From Burkholderia stabilis (lineage in GTDB: Bacteria; Pseudomonadota; Gammaproteobacteria; Burkholderiales; Burkholderiaceae), in NCBI RefSeq assembly GCF_001742165.1, contig NZ_CP016442.1, positions 1,488,001 to 1,552,000 of the forward strand: a stretch of DNA of 64,000 bases, read 5' to 3'. Of the stretch, positions 49,413 through 58,513 are shown one piece after another. Numbering within the stretch: position 1 is the stretch's first letter; the number at the start of each line of letters is the position of its first letter. The position numbers were made by a program, and so were the translations under genes. The notes below the pieces were generated by a model. The model saw nothing but the letters and a program-made list of their open reading frames with translations, made no database searches and was not told the DNA's origin.

Positions 49413-50006
49413 ATGAAGCAAGCCATTCGTGCCAGCCTCGCTGTCGCCGTGCTCGGCGCCGCCCTCTTCTCGTCTCCACGTCTCGCCAGCGCAGACGGCA
49501 ACGATACCGCCCTCACCAATGTCGTCGCGCTCGCATCGCAGCGTCTCGCGCTCGCCGAGCCGGTCGCGCGCTGGAAATGGGCAAATCACAAGGCGATCGA
49601 AGACCGGCCGCGCGAAGCGGAGTTGCTCGCATCGGTGGAAAAACGCGCAGCCCAGGCCGGCGTCGACCCGGTGTTCGCACGAGCGTTCTTCGAAGATCAG
49701 ATCGCCGCGAGCAAGGACGTGCAGAACACGCTGTTCGCGACCTGGCGTGCGACGCGGCCGCCTGAAGGCGCACCGCCCGACCTCGCGACCAGCACGCGCC
49801 CGGCGCTCGACCGGCTGACGCAGAAGATGCTCGCGGGCCTTGTACAGGTCGCGCCGCTACGCGACGCGCCCCATTGCCAGGCGCGGCTCGCGCGCAGCAT
49901 CGCGAACTGGAAAACGCTCACGCGCTATGACTCGACGCAGACGCGGGCACTCGACATCGCGCTGTCGCACGTCTGCTCGGCCGGCGGCGCAAGCGCGATC
50001 GGCTGA
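49413..50006 (+). CDS. Secreted chorismate mutase (AroQ gamma type)
   Basis: A 197-residue exported chorismate mutase: signal peptide (MKQAIRASLAVAVLGAALFS, then SPRLASA) followed by an all-alpha AroQ fold. Active-site features are RLALAEPVARWKWANHKAIEDRPREAELL (in pieces: VARWKWANHKA, EDRPREAE) and FFEDQIAASKDVQ. Two late cysteines (HCQARL, HVCSAG) probably form a disulfide, as in Mycobacterium tuberculosis secreted chorismate mutase. It would make prephenate in the periplasm and cannot by itself replace the dehydratase step of PheA. Physiological role unclear. Confidence 0.9.
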   Translation: MKQAIRASLAVAVLGAALFSSPRLASADGNDTALTNVVALASQRLALAEPVARWKWANHKAIEDRPREAELLASVEKRAAQAGVDPVFARAFFEDQIAASKDVQNTLFATWRATRPPEGAPPDLATSTRPALDRLTQKMLAGLVQVAPLRDAPHCQARLARSIANWKTLTRYDSTQTRALDIALSHVCSAGGASAIG

Positions 50007-50033
50007 CGCGGCAGGCCCGGCCTGCCGCTGCGC

Positions 50034-51158
50034 TCAGCCGGCGGGCGTGAGCGCAGCGATCGGGATCAGCTGCAGCCCGCGTGCGAGATGCGTCTGCAGC
50101 AGGCGATGGGTGAAGGGTTCGAACGCACCATCCGCGCCGTCGGCCACGAGCCGCGCGGCCGCGTCGAGCGACTCCGCCGAGCCGAGGTAGCGCCAGCCGT
50201 CGATCACGTGGAACAGCCGGCGCTCGCCGTTCGCCTCGAACGCCACGGCACCGTCGAACGGCCAGGGCGCGTCACCCGCACGGGTGGCGGCCGCGGGACG
50301 CCGGTTGTACGACGGGCGCAGCCGCGCGATCCATTGCGCTTCCGCGAGCATCGCGCCCAGTTCGTTGCCGGTCTCGCGCCATTCGACGCGCCGCACCTGC
50401 TGCGCGAGCCTCATTTCCTTCGACGATCGACGCTCGCCGGTCAACAGCGCACGCAGCCGCTGCCGCACACGCACGCTGCGGCCGACGTAAAGCGCCTCGT
50501 CACCTTCCCCGAACAGCGCATACGCGCCGCACCCTGCCGGCGCGGTGTCGAGCCACGCTTCGGTCAGATCGCCGGCCAAACGGAAGTGGCGTGTCGTACG
50601 CGCGATCTGGTCACGCAACCGCTCGAGCGGCACGATGTCGTGCAGCTGACGCCAGAACTGCCAGAGCAGGTCGGCATCCGCCAGCGCCCGGTGGCGCGCA
50701 GCCGGAACGAGGCCATGCCGCTCGATCAATGCGTCGAGCCCGTGCCGCGGTTCGCGCGGGAACAGCGCGCGTGACAGCCGCACCGTACACAGCACATCGG
50801 GATTGAACGCAAAGCCGGCGCGCTCGAATTCGGCACGGAGGAAACCGCGGTCGAAGCTCGCGTTGTGCGCAACGAACAACTTGCCGTCGAGTCGCTCGAA
50901 CAGCGCCGGCGCGAGCGACGCGAACGACGGCGCGTCGCGCACCATCGCGTCCGAAATACCGGTCAGTTGCTGGATGAACGGCGGAATCGACTGGCCGGGA
51001 TTGACGAGCGTCGTCCACGTCGACACCCCGAGCGGGCCGATTTCGACCACGCCGATCTCGGTGATGCGGTGCTCGGCAGACGAACCGCCGGTGGTTTCAA
51101 GGTCGACGAAGACGAGTGGCTGTTCGCAGGCGGGATCGGACGGGCGGGAATCGGACAT
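50034..51158 (-). CDS. DEDDh exonuclease (DnaQ type) fused to GIY-YIG endonuclease domain
   Basis: A 374-residue nuclease fusion. N-terminal DnaQ/pol III epsilon-like exonuclease (about 15-185): motif I VFVDLETTGG, motif II AHNASFDRGFL, motif III HRALADADLLW. Middle: a GIY-YIG domain (about 210-290) with CGAYALFGEGDEALYVGRSVRVRQRLR (in pieces), as in UvrC and Cho. This architecture occurs in many Proteobacteria and is thought to act in excision repair. ATG 51158 chosen; the upstream in-frame ATG (51248) adds unrelated sequence. Confidence 0.9.
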   Translation of the reverse strand: MSDSRPSDPACEQPLVFVDLETTGGSSAEHRITEIGVVEIGPLGVSTWTTLVNPGQSIPPFIQQLTGISDAMVRDAPSFASLAPALFERLDGKLFVAHNASFDRGFLRAEFERAGFAFNPDVLCTVRLSRALFPREPRHGLDALIERHGLVPAARHRALADADLLWQFWRQLHDIVPLERLRDQIARTTRHFRLAGDLTEAWLDTAPAGCGAYALFGEGDEALYVGRSVRVRQRLRALLTGERRSSKEMRLAQQVRRVEWRETGNELGAMLAEAQWIARLRPSYNRRPAAATRAGDAPWPFDGAVAFEANGERRLFHVIDGWRYLGSAESLDAAARLVADGADGAFEPFTHRLLQTHLARGLQLIPIAALTPAG

Positions 51159-51245
51159 GAAAAGACAGGGAATCGGTGCTCCCGTGAGTATGCCCGGCAA
51201 GCGTGTTCGCGGCCAGCCCGGACCGTTATGTTCGCCCCCGGAAAA

Positions 51246-51270
51246 CAAAAAGCCCCCGCAATGCGGGGGC
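51246..51270 (-). terminator. Terminator of cspA
   Basis: On the minus strand GCCCCCGC-AT-TGCGGGGGC followed by TTTTTGTTTT, 27 bases past the csp stop. On the plus strand it precedes nothing. Confidence 0.88.
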
Positions 51271-51297
51271 CGGACGTGATCGGCAATGCGTGGCGCG

Positions 51298-51501
51298 TCA
51301 GACCGCCTGGATATTCGCTGCCTGCTTGCCTTTCGGCCCGACTTTCACGTCGAAGGAAACGCGCTGGTTTTCCTTCAGCGTCTTGAAGCCGTCCATCTTG
51401 ATTTCGGAAAAGTGCGCAAACAAATCTTCACCGCCATTGTCCGACGTAATAAAGCCGAAACCTTTAGCATCGTTAAACCATTTCACGATACCGGTATCCA
51501 T
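51298..51501 (-). CDS. cspA: Cold-shock protein CspA family
   Basis: A 67-residue single cold-shock domain: [20 protein letters not shown] with RNP1 KGFGFI and RNP2 DLFAHFSEI, ending [11 protein letters not shown]. Binds single-stranded RNA/DNA. The usual start is ATG 51501; an upstream in-frame ATG (51516) would add five residues. A long leader of about 110 bases from the promoter at 51618-51647 is typical of cold-shock mRNAs. Confidence 0.95.
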   Translation of the reverse strand: MDTGIVKWFNDAKGFGFITSDNGGEDLFAHFSEIKMDGFKTLKENQRVSFDVKVGPKGKQAANIQAV

Positions 51502-51617
51502 GTCTTCGTTCCCCACTCGATTAGATCAAAAAAGCTATTTTTATAGCCGTTTCCCGAAATCCCGAAACATTGCGCCAGCACCTTTACCAGCACGCCGCCC
51601 GAGGACGGAGTGCTGAC

Positions 51618-51647
51618 TTTATAAATTGGACAATCCGGGTGCGTCAA
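51618..51647 (-). promoter_or_regulatory. Promoter of cspA
   Basis: On the minus strand TTGACG (51647-51642), an 18-base spacer and TATAAA (51623-51618). Transcription would start near 51611, giving a leader of about 110 bases that includes a hairpin (CAGCAC 51588-51593 with GTGCTG 51610-51615). Confidence 0.65.
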
Positions 51648-51894
51648 GAAAATTTTTCACGACTTCTTTATCAAAAAATCGCTAATACCATTGGAATCGG
51701 TACACCAACGCCTTCGATTAATTGATTCGCATCAAAAACCTGTCAATATTACCGGGATCGGATCACCGATAATCTCGACAACGAAATTCCTACCGGGGAC
51801 AAATCGACCCGGTAAAATCCTCGGGTTTTTTCCGGGTTGCGGAAATCCGGGGAGATTGCGATGCTGATGCAACGCCGAAAGGAAGGAGACGGTC
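51648..51894. other. Leader region of the 88-residue gene with two small hairpins
   Basis: A+T-rich divergent region between cspA and the small plus-strand gene. It holds ATCGG-ATCA-CCGAT (51757-51770) and TACCGGG (51791-51797) pairing with CCCGGTA (51808-51814). No gene found. Confidence 0.45.
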
Positions 51895-52161
51895 ATGTGG
51901 CTGGACGGAATCAAGCGCTTCGCGAGCCGGCTCGGGCGCGTACGCCGCAAGTCCCGCGCCCTGGCCGAGGCCGCTCACGAAGCGCCGTGCGACACCGAGT
52001 TCGATACGACCTGGCACGGCGATCACTGGCAGAACCTGCTCGCATCGCCGCTGGATGCCCGTCACTACGTGATGGAAGACTGGACCTATACCCCGCCACC
52101 GACCGAAACCGAGGAAGCCGCGCCTGCGGCCAAGCGCAAGCGGCGCTCGTACGCGCAATAG
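51895..52161 (+). CDS. Hypothetical protein, 88 residues
   Basis: Starts MWLDGIKRFASRLGRVRRKS, a basic amphipathic N-terminus, then an acidic/aromatic middle (TEFDTTWHGDHWQNLLAS, ARHYVMEDWTYTPPP) and a basic tail (AKRKRRSYAQ). Strong ribosome site AAGGAAGGAG. No signal peptide or family recognised. It precedes the putative small RNA and the porin. Confidence 0.65.
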   Translation: MWLDGIKRFASRLGRVRRKSRALAEAAHEAPCDTEFDTTWHGDHWQNLLASPLDARHYVMEDWTYTPPPTETEEAAPAAKRKRRSYAQ

Positions 52162-52180
52162 CGCACGGGGAAGCGGGGCA

Positions 52181-52264
52181 AAAAAAAAGCGCGACTGGGA
52201 AGTCGCGCCGACAAAGGTTTGGAGATCTTTTCCGTCAACGAAAAAGTCTGCTTCGGAAAGCAGA
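52181..52264 (-). ncRNA. Candidate small RNA with 5' hairpin and intrinsic terminator
   Basis: On the minus strand a TATACT (52276-52271) is followed at the right distance by a 5' hairpin (TCTGCTT-TCCG-AAGCAGA, 52264-52247), about 38 unstructured bases and a strong terminator (GCGCGACT-TCCC-AGTCGCGC, 52208-52189, then nine T). No minus-strand gene precedes the terminator, so the transcript would be an independent RNA of about 84 bases. The -35 match is weak. It is divergent from the porin gene 400 bases away. Confidence 0.5.
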
Positions 52265-52662
52265 GATCGCAGTATAGCGAGAGAACTACCTTTCATTATC
52301 CATGCTCCACACAAACCTCTATTGCCGATGTGTCAATAATCGCGCTATGGCTGCCACGCCCCGCAGTTGATCGCCTGTCGCGATCGCGCAACGCCAATTC
52401 CGTAGTCCTGACCAGTATTTTCCCTCGCTGCACCGCCGCAAACCCTTGATGCACAACGATTTCCGCGTGCCTTTTGATCTTTGCGGATTCCAAAATACAT
52501 TATTGCTTAAAGCGTAAGTCTCCCCCGCTCCGCGCACTCCGCACACTGCAAATGGCTTTCTGATAAGCGCACCGCCGCTCTGCCGGGCCGGTCACAACAT
52601 CACGCAAGCATGCCGGTTCCGCAGCAGGTTCGATCGACATCATCCTGTTTGGAGACAGATCC
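52265..52662. other. Region between candidate small RNA and porin
   Basis: About 400 bases, more A+T-rich than the surroundings, presumably holding the porin promoter and leader. Several short minus-strand frames exist, but none has a ribosome site and normal composition. No other feature found. Confidence 0.4.
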
Positions 52663-53808
52663 ATGAAAAAAACCCTGATCGTCACCGCGTTGTCGGGTGT
52701 ATTCGTTACGGCAGCACATGCACAAAGCAGCGTTACGCTATACGGCTTGATCGACGCCGGCATCACCTACACGAACAATCAGGGCGGCCACAGCGCCTGG
52801 CAGGAAACGAGCGGCTCGGTCAACGGCAGCCGTTGGGGCTTGCGCGGCACCGAAGATCTCGGCGGCGGCCTGAAAGCGATCTTCACGCTGGAAAATGGTT
52901 TCGGCATCAACAACGGCGCGCTGAAGCAGAACGGCCGCGAATTCGGCCGCCAGGCGTTCGTCGGGCTCGCGCACGACAGCTACGGTTCGCTGACTCTCGG
53001 CCGTCAGTACGACAGCGTCGTCGACTATCTTGGGCCGCTGTCGCTGACCGGTACGCAATACGGCGGCACCCAGTTCGCCCACCCGTTCGACAACGACAAC
53101 CTGAACAACTCGTTCCGGATCAACAACTCGGTCAAGTATCAGAGCGCGAACTACGGCGGCCTCAAGTTCGGCGCGTTGTACGGGTTCTCGAACTCGACGG
53201 CGTTCGCGAACAACCGCGCGTATAGCGGCGGCGTGTCGTACAGCTACATGGGCTTCAACTTCGCCGCGGCCTACTTGCAACTGAACAGCGACGTGAACGC
53301 GCTCGCGCAGGCCGCGACCGATCCAGGCGCCGTAACCGGCGACTGGACCTTCGCATCGCGCGTGCAACGCACCTGGGGCGCCGGCCTGAATTACGGGTTC
53401 GGCCCCGCCACCGTCGGCTTCGTGTTCACGCAGACGCGCCTGACCGGCATCCGCGCGATCAGCGCAGGCCAGTCCGGCGTATCCGGCGGCATCACGGGCC
53501 TCGGCGGCACCGCCCGCTTCAGCAACTATGAACTCAACGGTCGCTATGCACTGACGCCGGCACTGTCGCTCGCCGGCTCTTATACGTACACGCAGGGCCG
53601 TCTCGCCGGTGACAAGCCGACCTGGCACCAGTTCAACCTGCAAGCCGACTATGCGCTGTCGAAGCGCACCGACGTGTACCTGCAGGGCGAATTCCAGAAG
53701 GTCAACAACGACGGCCTCGACCTCGGCGCCAACATCAACGGGTTGGGCGCCGCGTCATCGACCAACAAGCAGATCGCGGTCACGGCCGGCCTGCGCCATC
53801 GCTTCTGA
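52663..53808 (+). CDS. Outer-membrane porin (OmpC/gram-negative porin family)
   Basis: A 381-residue trimeric porin: signal peptide (MKKTLIVTALSGVFVTAAHA), then SSVTLYGLIDAGITYTNN, RWGLRGTEDLGGGLKAIF, GRQAFVGLAHDSYGSLTLGRQYD (loop 3 region) and the terminal strand ending GLRHRF with C-terminal Phe, needed for outer-membrane assembly. It is one of many general diffusion porins in Burkholderia. Ribosome site GGAGACAG before ATG. A terminator lies 34 bases after the stop. Confidence 0.95.
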   Translation: MKKTLIVTALSGVFVTAAHAQSSVTLYGLIDAGITYTNNQGGHSAWQETSGSVNGSRWGLRGTEDLGGGLKAIFTLENGFGINNGALKQNGREFGRQAFVGLAHDSYGSLTLGRQYDSVVDYLGPLSLTGTQYGGTQFAHPFDNDNLNNSFRINNSVKYQSANYGGLKFGALYGFSNSTAFANNRAYSGGVSYSYMGFNFAAAYLQLNSDVNALAQAATDPGAVTGDWTFASRVQRTWGAGLNYGFGPATVGFVFTQTRLTGIRAISAGQSGVSGGITGLGGTARFSNYELNGRYALTPALSLAGSYTYTQGRLAGDKPTWHQFNLQADYALSKRTDVYLQGEFQKVNNDGLDLGANINGLGAASSTNKQIAVTAGLRHRF

Positions 53809-53842
53809 GCGACCGGCGCCGTTGCTGCGCGCCGGATGACGA

Positions 53843-53865
53843 AGCGCCCCGCCGGGGCGCTTTTT
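53843..53865. terminator. Terminator between porin and greB
   Basis: AGCGCCCC-GCC-GGGGCGCT followed by TTTTT; mainly for the porin, also usable by convergent greB. Confidence 0.85.
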
Positions 53866-53891
53866 CTTTGCGGGAATGCGGCGGTCGCGGC

Positions 53892-54455
53892 TCAGGCGTT
53901 GCCCGGCGCCGGATAACGGACGTCGAGCACGTCGATAGGCTGCGGGCCGGCCGGCGTCATCAGCGTGACGGTATCGCCGATCTTCGACTTGATCAGCGCA
54001 CGCGCGACCGGCGAAATCCAGCTGACACAGCCGCGATCCAGATCGACCTCGTCGATCCCGACGATCGTGATCGTGTGATCCTCGCCGTCCGGCGTCTCGT
54101 AATCGACCGTCGCGCCAAAGAACACCTGGTCGACATTTTCCTGCCGGCTCGCGTCGACGACTTCCGCAAGATCGAGCCGCTTCGTCAGGAAGCGGATGCG
54201 GCGATCGATCTCGCGAAGCCGCCGCTTGCCGTAGATGTAGTCGCCGTTCTCCGACCGGTCGCCGTTCGACGCAGCCCACGACACGAGCTTCACCACCTCG
54301 GGACGCTCGACATCGATCAGGCTCAACAGCTCGTCCCTCAGCCGCTTGTGGCCGGCCGGCGTGATGTAGTTCTTCGCCCCCGCCGGAATCGCGGGCTGAG
54401 CCTGGTCGAGATCGTCGTCGTCACCGTCCGACTCTTTGACAAACGCCTTGTTCAT
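53892..54455 (-). CDS. greB: Transcription elongation factor GreB
   Basis: A 187-residue Gre factor that stimulates RNA polymerase to cleave backtracked RNA. N-terminal coiled coil with the acidic tip in NGDRSENGDYIYGKRRLREID; C-terminal FKBP-like domain DEVDLDRGCVSWISPVARALI and GDTVTLMTPAGP. The YIYGKRRLREIDRRIRFL stretch marks GreB rather than GreA. An acidic N-terminal extension (ESDGDDDDLDQ) is longer than in E. coli. Its start lies 130 bases from the divergent tRNA-Arg cluster. Confidence 0.94.
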   Translation of the reverse strand: MNKAFVKESDGDDDDLDQAQPAIPAGAKNYITPAGHKRLRDELLSLIDVERPEVVKLVSWAASNGDRSENGDYIYGKRRLREIDRRIRFLTKRLDLAEVVDASRQENVDQVFFGATVDYETPDGEDHTITIVGIDEVDLDRGCVSWISPVARALIKSKIGDTVTLMTPAGPQPIDVLDVRYPAPGNA

Positions 54456-54586
54456 GATGCAGATTCAACACGTGGATGACTGATGCTCCAAGGGTACACG
54501 AAGGGCGCCCCGGCAAGGCCGCGCAACGTAATTCGCGAATAAGGCTTCCCTTTTTATACAACCCTGCTATAATTTCGCTTCTGCGT

Positions 54587-54663
54587 GCGGCTGTAGCTCA
54601 GTTGGATAGAGTACTTGGCTACGAACCAAGGGGTCGTGGGTTCGAATCCTGCCAGCCGCGCCA
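54587..54663 (+). tRNA. tRNA-Arg (ACG), copy 1
   Basis: 77 bases, acceptor GCGGCTG/CAGCCGC, anticodon loop CTACGAA in stem CTTGG/CCAAG (anticodon ACG, read as ICG), encoded CCA. An extended -10 (TGCTATAAT, TATAAT at 54568-54573) lies upstream. Confidence 0.97.
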
Positions 54664-54731
54664 CTTTTTTCGAGGGCCTTCCCAACCGAAGGCCCTTTCA
54701 GTTCGAAGCAGTAGTATTTTTGTTTTTGCGT

Positions 54732-54808
54732 GCGGCTGTAGCTCAGTTGGATAGAGTACTTGGCTACGAACCAAGGGGTCGTGGGTTCGAATCCTGCCAG
54801 CCGCGCCA
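54732..54808 (+). tRNA. tRNA-Arg (ACG), copy 2
   Basis: Identical in sequence to copies 1 and 3; the 68-base spacer before it contains a terminator-like hairpin (AGGGCCTT / AAGGCCCT). Confidence 0.97.
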
Positions 54809-54869
54809 TCTTTTTGGGGGCCTTCCCATCGCAGAAGGTTCCGACAGTTGAAGCAGTACCGTTTTGCGT

Positions 54870-54946
54870 GCGGCTGTAGCTCAGTTGGATAGAGTACTTG
54901 GCTACGAACCAAGGGGTCGTGGGTTCGAATCCTGCCAGCCGCGCCA
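54870..54946 (+). tRNA. tRNA-Arg (ACG), copy 3
   Basis: Third identical copy. The spacer before it is a degenerate version of the first spacer. Followed by a strong terminator. Confidence 0.97.
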
Positions 54947-54952
54947 CCTTAA

Positions 54953-54985
54953 AAGGGCTTTCCTCCGGGAAAGCCCTTTTTTCTT
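54953..54985 (+). terminator. Terminator of the tRNA-Arg cluster
   Basis: AAAAGGGCTTTCC / GGAAAGCCCTTTT hairpin with T run just after copy 3. Confidence 0.85.
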
Positions 54986-55140
54986 TTCTGCGTCCCTCCC
55001 GCCCTTTCACCCTCGCCTCGACATGCTCGCGCCCGACCGGCTTCGAAAAGATGCCGGCAAAGCCGCAATCCCCCTGCCGCAGCACAAATGAAAACGGCGG
55101 CCATTAGCCGCCGCTGAACGATCGCCCGCAAGGGCCCACG

Positions 55141-57507
55141 TCAATAATCCTGCCGCTCACGCTCGATACGCATGCCGCCGTCGTGGCGCGCATGCGCGCC
55201 GTCGTCGGTCGAGCGCTCGCGCATGATCCGCATCACGTCCGGATTGGTCCGCACGCGCCGCATCACGTTCGCGAGATGCACACGGTCGCTGACCTGGATC
55301 ACGAAGCGCAGCACCGTCGATTCGTGCGTCAGATCCTCGTCCATCGCGATATGGACGATGTTTGCGTCGGCCGACGTGATGTCCGCCGCGACGCGAGCAA
55401 AGATGCCCTTCGTGTTCTTCACGAGCGCCTTCACCGCGACATCGAACAGGCGGCCCGGCTGCGGCGCCCACTCGACGTCGATCCAGCGGCCCGGATCGCG
55501 GCGATGGATACGCTGCGCCACGCGGCAATCGGTCGTATGAATCGCCATGCCCAGGCCGATGCCGATATAACCCATGATCGCATCGCCCGGAATCGGCCGG
55601 CAGCAGGCCGACAACTGCACGGACATCCCTTCGGTGCCGGTAATCACGACCGGCGGCGCATGATGCGCGGGATGCCGCTCGGACTTCGGCAGGTCGTCGT
55701 CCGCGTCGCGGCCGCTCATCAGCACCTCGATGCGCTTGGCCATCACCGCGGCGACGCGGCGGCCGAGGCCGATGTCCGCGAAAATTTCCTGGCGGCTCTT
55801 GTTGCCCGTCCACTGCACGAGCTTCTCCCACACTTCCGGCCCGACGTCGGCCAGCGCGAGACCATAACCCTTCAGGCTCTGGTCGACGAGCCGCTCGCCA
55901 AGCTGCACGGACTCGTTCAGGCGCATCGTCTTCAGGTAGTGACGAATCGCCGAGCGCGCCTTGCCGGTACGCACGAAACCGAGCCATGCGGGGTTCGGTT
56001 TCGAATACGGCGCCGTGATCACTTCGACGATGTCGCCGCTCTTCAGCTCGGTGCGCAGCGGCAGCAGCTCGTTGTTGATCTTCACGGCCACGCACTGGTT
56101 GCCGAGATCGCTGTGGATCGAATACGCGAAATCGAGCGCCGTCGCGCCGCGCGGCAGCGCCATGATCTTCGACTTCGGCGTGAACACGTAGACCGCATCC
56201 GGGAACAGGTCGATCTTCACGTGCTCGAGGAATTCGCTCGAATCGCCCGCTTCGCTCTGGATGTCGAGCAACGACTTCAGCCACTGGTGCGCGCGCTTCT
56301 GCACGTCGCTCAGATCGGCACTGCCGTTCTTGTACAGCCAGTGTGCGGCAACGCCGGCCTCGGCGATCTCGTGCATCTTGCGCGTGCGCACCTGAAACTC
56401 GATCGGCGCGCCGAACGGGCCGACGAGCGTCGTGTGCAGCGACTGATAGCCGTTGATCTTCGGGATCGCGATGTAGTCCTTGAACTTGCCGGGCACCGGC
56501 TTGTACAGCGCATGCAGCGCACCGATGCACGTGTAGCAGTCGAGCGCGCTCTCGACGACGACGCGAAAGCCGTACACGTCGAGCACCTGCGAGAACGACA
56601 GCTGCTTGTCGCGCATCTTCCGGTAGACGCTGTAGATGGTCTTTTCGCGGCCGGTGATTTCGGCGTCGATCTTCGCGTCGGCCATCGCACGCTGCGCGGC
56701 TTCGAGGATCTTGCTGATCACTTCGCGGCGGTTGCCGCGCGCGGCCTTCACGGCCTTCTCGAGCGTCGCGTAGCGATGCGGGTTGAAGTTCGCGAAGCTC
56801 ATGTCCTGCAGCTCGCGATACGTGTTGTTCAACCCGAGCCGGTGCGCGATCGGCGCGTAGATGTCGAGCGTTTCGCGCGCGACGCGGCGGCGCTTCTCCA
56901 TCGGCACCGCGCCGAGCGTGCGCATGTTGTGCAGGCGGTCGGCGAGCTTGACGAGAATGACCCGCACGTCGCGCGCCATCGCGAGCAGCATCTTGCGGAA
57001 GTTTTCCGCCTGCGCTTCCTCGCGGCTGCGGAACTCCATCTTGTCGAGCTTCGACAGGCCGTCGACCAGTTCGGCGACCTTCGGGCCGAACCGCTCGGCC
57101 AGCTCGTTCTTGGTCACACCCTGGTCTTCCATCACGTCGTGCAGCAGCGCAGCCATGACGGCCTGCGCGTCGAGCTTCCAGCCGGCGCAGATTTCCGCGA
57201 CGGCGACGGGATGGGTGATGTAGGGTTCGCCGCTCTGGCGATATTGACCGAGGTGGGCTTCGTCGCTGAAGTGGAACGCCGCCTTGACCTCTTTGATTTC
57301 GTCCGGGGCGAGATACTCGGCAAGCACGGCGGTCAGTTTCGCGATCGAAACGACGCCATGCTTGCGAGGCTGCTCCGGAGTGGCGGTCGGCCCGAACAGA
57401 TGCCGGAAGGACTGTTCGAGGACCGCGTCGATGTACTGGCGCGCAGGCGACTGGGCCGTGGCTTCGGTGGTCGAATCCGCGGAGGCGGACGATGGGGTGG
57501 TGCTCAT
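55141..57507 (-). CDS. spoT: Bifunctional (p)ppGpp synthetase/hydrolase
   Basis: A 788-residue Rel/SpoT protein. N-terminal HD hydrolase (ITHPVAVAEI, ALLHDVMEDQ), synthetase region (SVYRKMRDKQLSFSQVLDVYGFRVVV in pieces: YRKMRDKQ, DVYGFRVVV), TGS domain (VYVFTPKSKIMALPRGATALDFAY) and a C-terminal ACT domain (VAADITSADANIVHIAM). The hydrolase residues are present, so it is SpoT-like, not RelA-only. Downstream of gmk-rpoZ on the same strand, the usual order. Start ATG 57507, 63 bases after rpoZ. Confidence 0.96.
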   Translation of the reverse strand: MSTTPSSASADSTTEATAQSPARQYIDAVLEQSFRHLFGPTATPEQPRKHGVVSIAKLTAVLAEYLAPDEIKEVKAAFHFSDEAHLGQYRQSGEPYITHPVAVAEICAGWKLDAQAVMAALLHDVMEDQGVTKNELAERFGPKVAELVDGLSKLDKMEFRSREEAQAENFRKMLLAMARDVRVILVKLADRLHNMRTLGAVPMEKRRRVARETLDIYAPIAHRLGLNNTYRELQDMSFANFNPHRYATLEKAVKAARGNRREVISKILEAAQRAMADAKIDAEITGREKTIYSVYRKMRDKQLSFSQVLDVYGFRVVVESALDCYTCIGALHALYKPVPGKFKDYIAIPKINGYQSLHTTLVGPFGAPIEFQVRTRKMHEIAEAGVAAHWLYKNGSADLSDVQKRAHQWLKSLLDIQSEAGDSSEFLEHVKIDLFPDAVYVFTPKSKIMALPRGATALDFAYSIHSDLGNQCVAVKINNELLPLRTELKSGDIVEVITAPYSKPNPAWLGFVRTGKARSAIRHYLKTMRLNESVQLGERLVDQSLKGYGLALADVGPEVWEKLVQWTGNKSRQEIFADIGLGRRVAAVMAKRIEVLMSGRDADDDLPKSERHPAHHAPPVVITGTEGMSVQLSACCRPIPGDAIMGYIGIGLGMAIHTTDCRVAQRIHRRDPGRWIDVEWAPQPGRLFDVAVKALVKNTKGIFARVAADITSADANIVHIAMDEDLTHESTVLRFVIQVSDRVHLANVMRRVRTNPDVMRIMRERSTDDGAHARHDGGMRIERERQDY

Positions 57508-57570
57508 ATTCGCCTCCAGGTCGAGTCGTTGCGCGCGTGGATTACATGGCTGGAACGGGCCGGATGCGCG

Positions 57571-57774
57571 TTACACCGGCACCTTCTTCAGCATCTCGAC
57601 GCCGACCTGGCCGGCGGCGATTTCGCGCAGCGCGACGACGGTCGGCTTGTCGCGGCTCTCGATCTTCGGCGTATGGCCTTGCGCGAGCTGCCGCGCGCGG
57701 TAAGTGGCGGCGAGCGCCAGTTCGAAGCGGTTCGGGATTTGCTTCAGGCAGTCTTCGACGGTAATGCGAGCCAT
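57571..57774 (-). CDS. rpoZ: RNA polymerase omega subunit
   Basis: A 67-residue subunit: [20 protein letters not shown] and the helix [11 protein letters not shown]. Promotes beta' assembly and is part of the ppGpp-binding site 1 on RNA polymerase. Lies 58 bases after gmk. AAGGAAT precedes the ATG. Confidence 0.96.
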
Positions 57775-57832
57775 GTTGGTAATTCCTTCTGAATATAGTG
57801 CTTATTCTACCTTATGTCCCTCGTCCCCCGCG

Positions 57833-58513
<681 letters not shown>

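Noticed and set aside
52296..52766. Short minus-strand frames before the porin
   Set aside because: Overlap the porin leader or start, lack ribosome sites.
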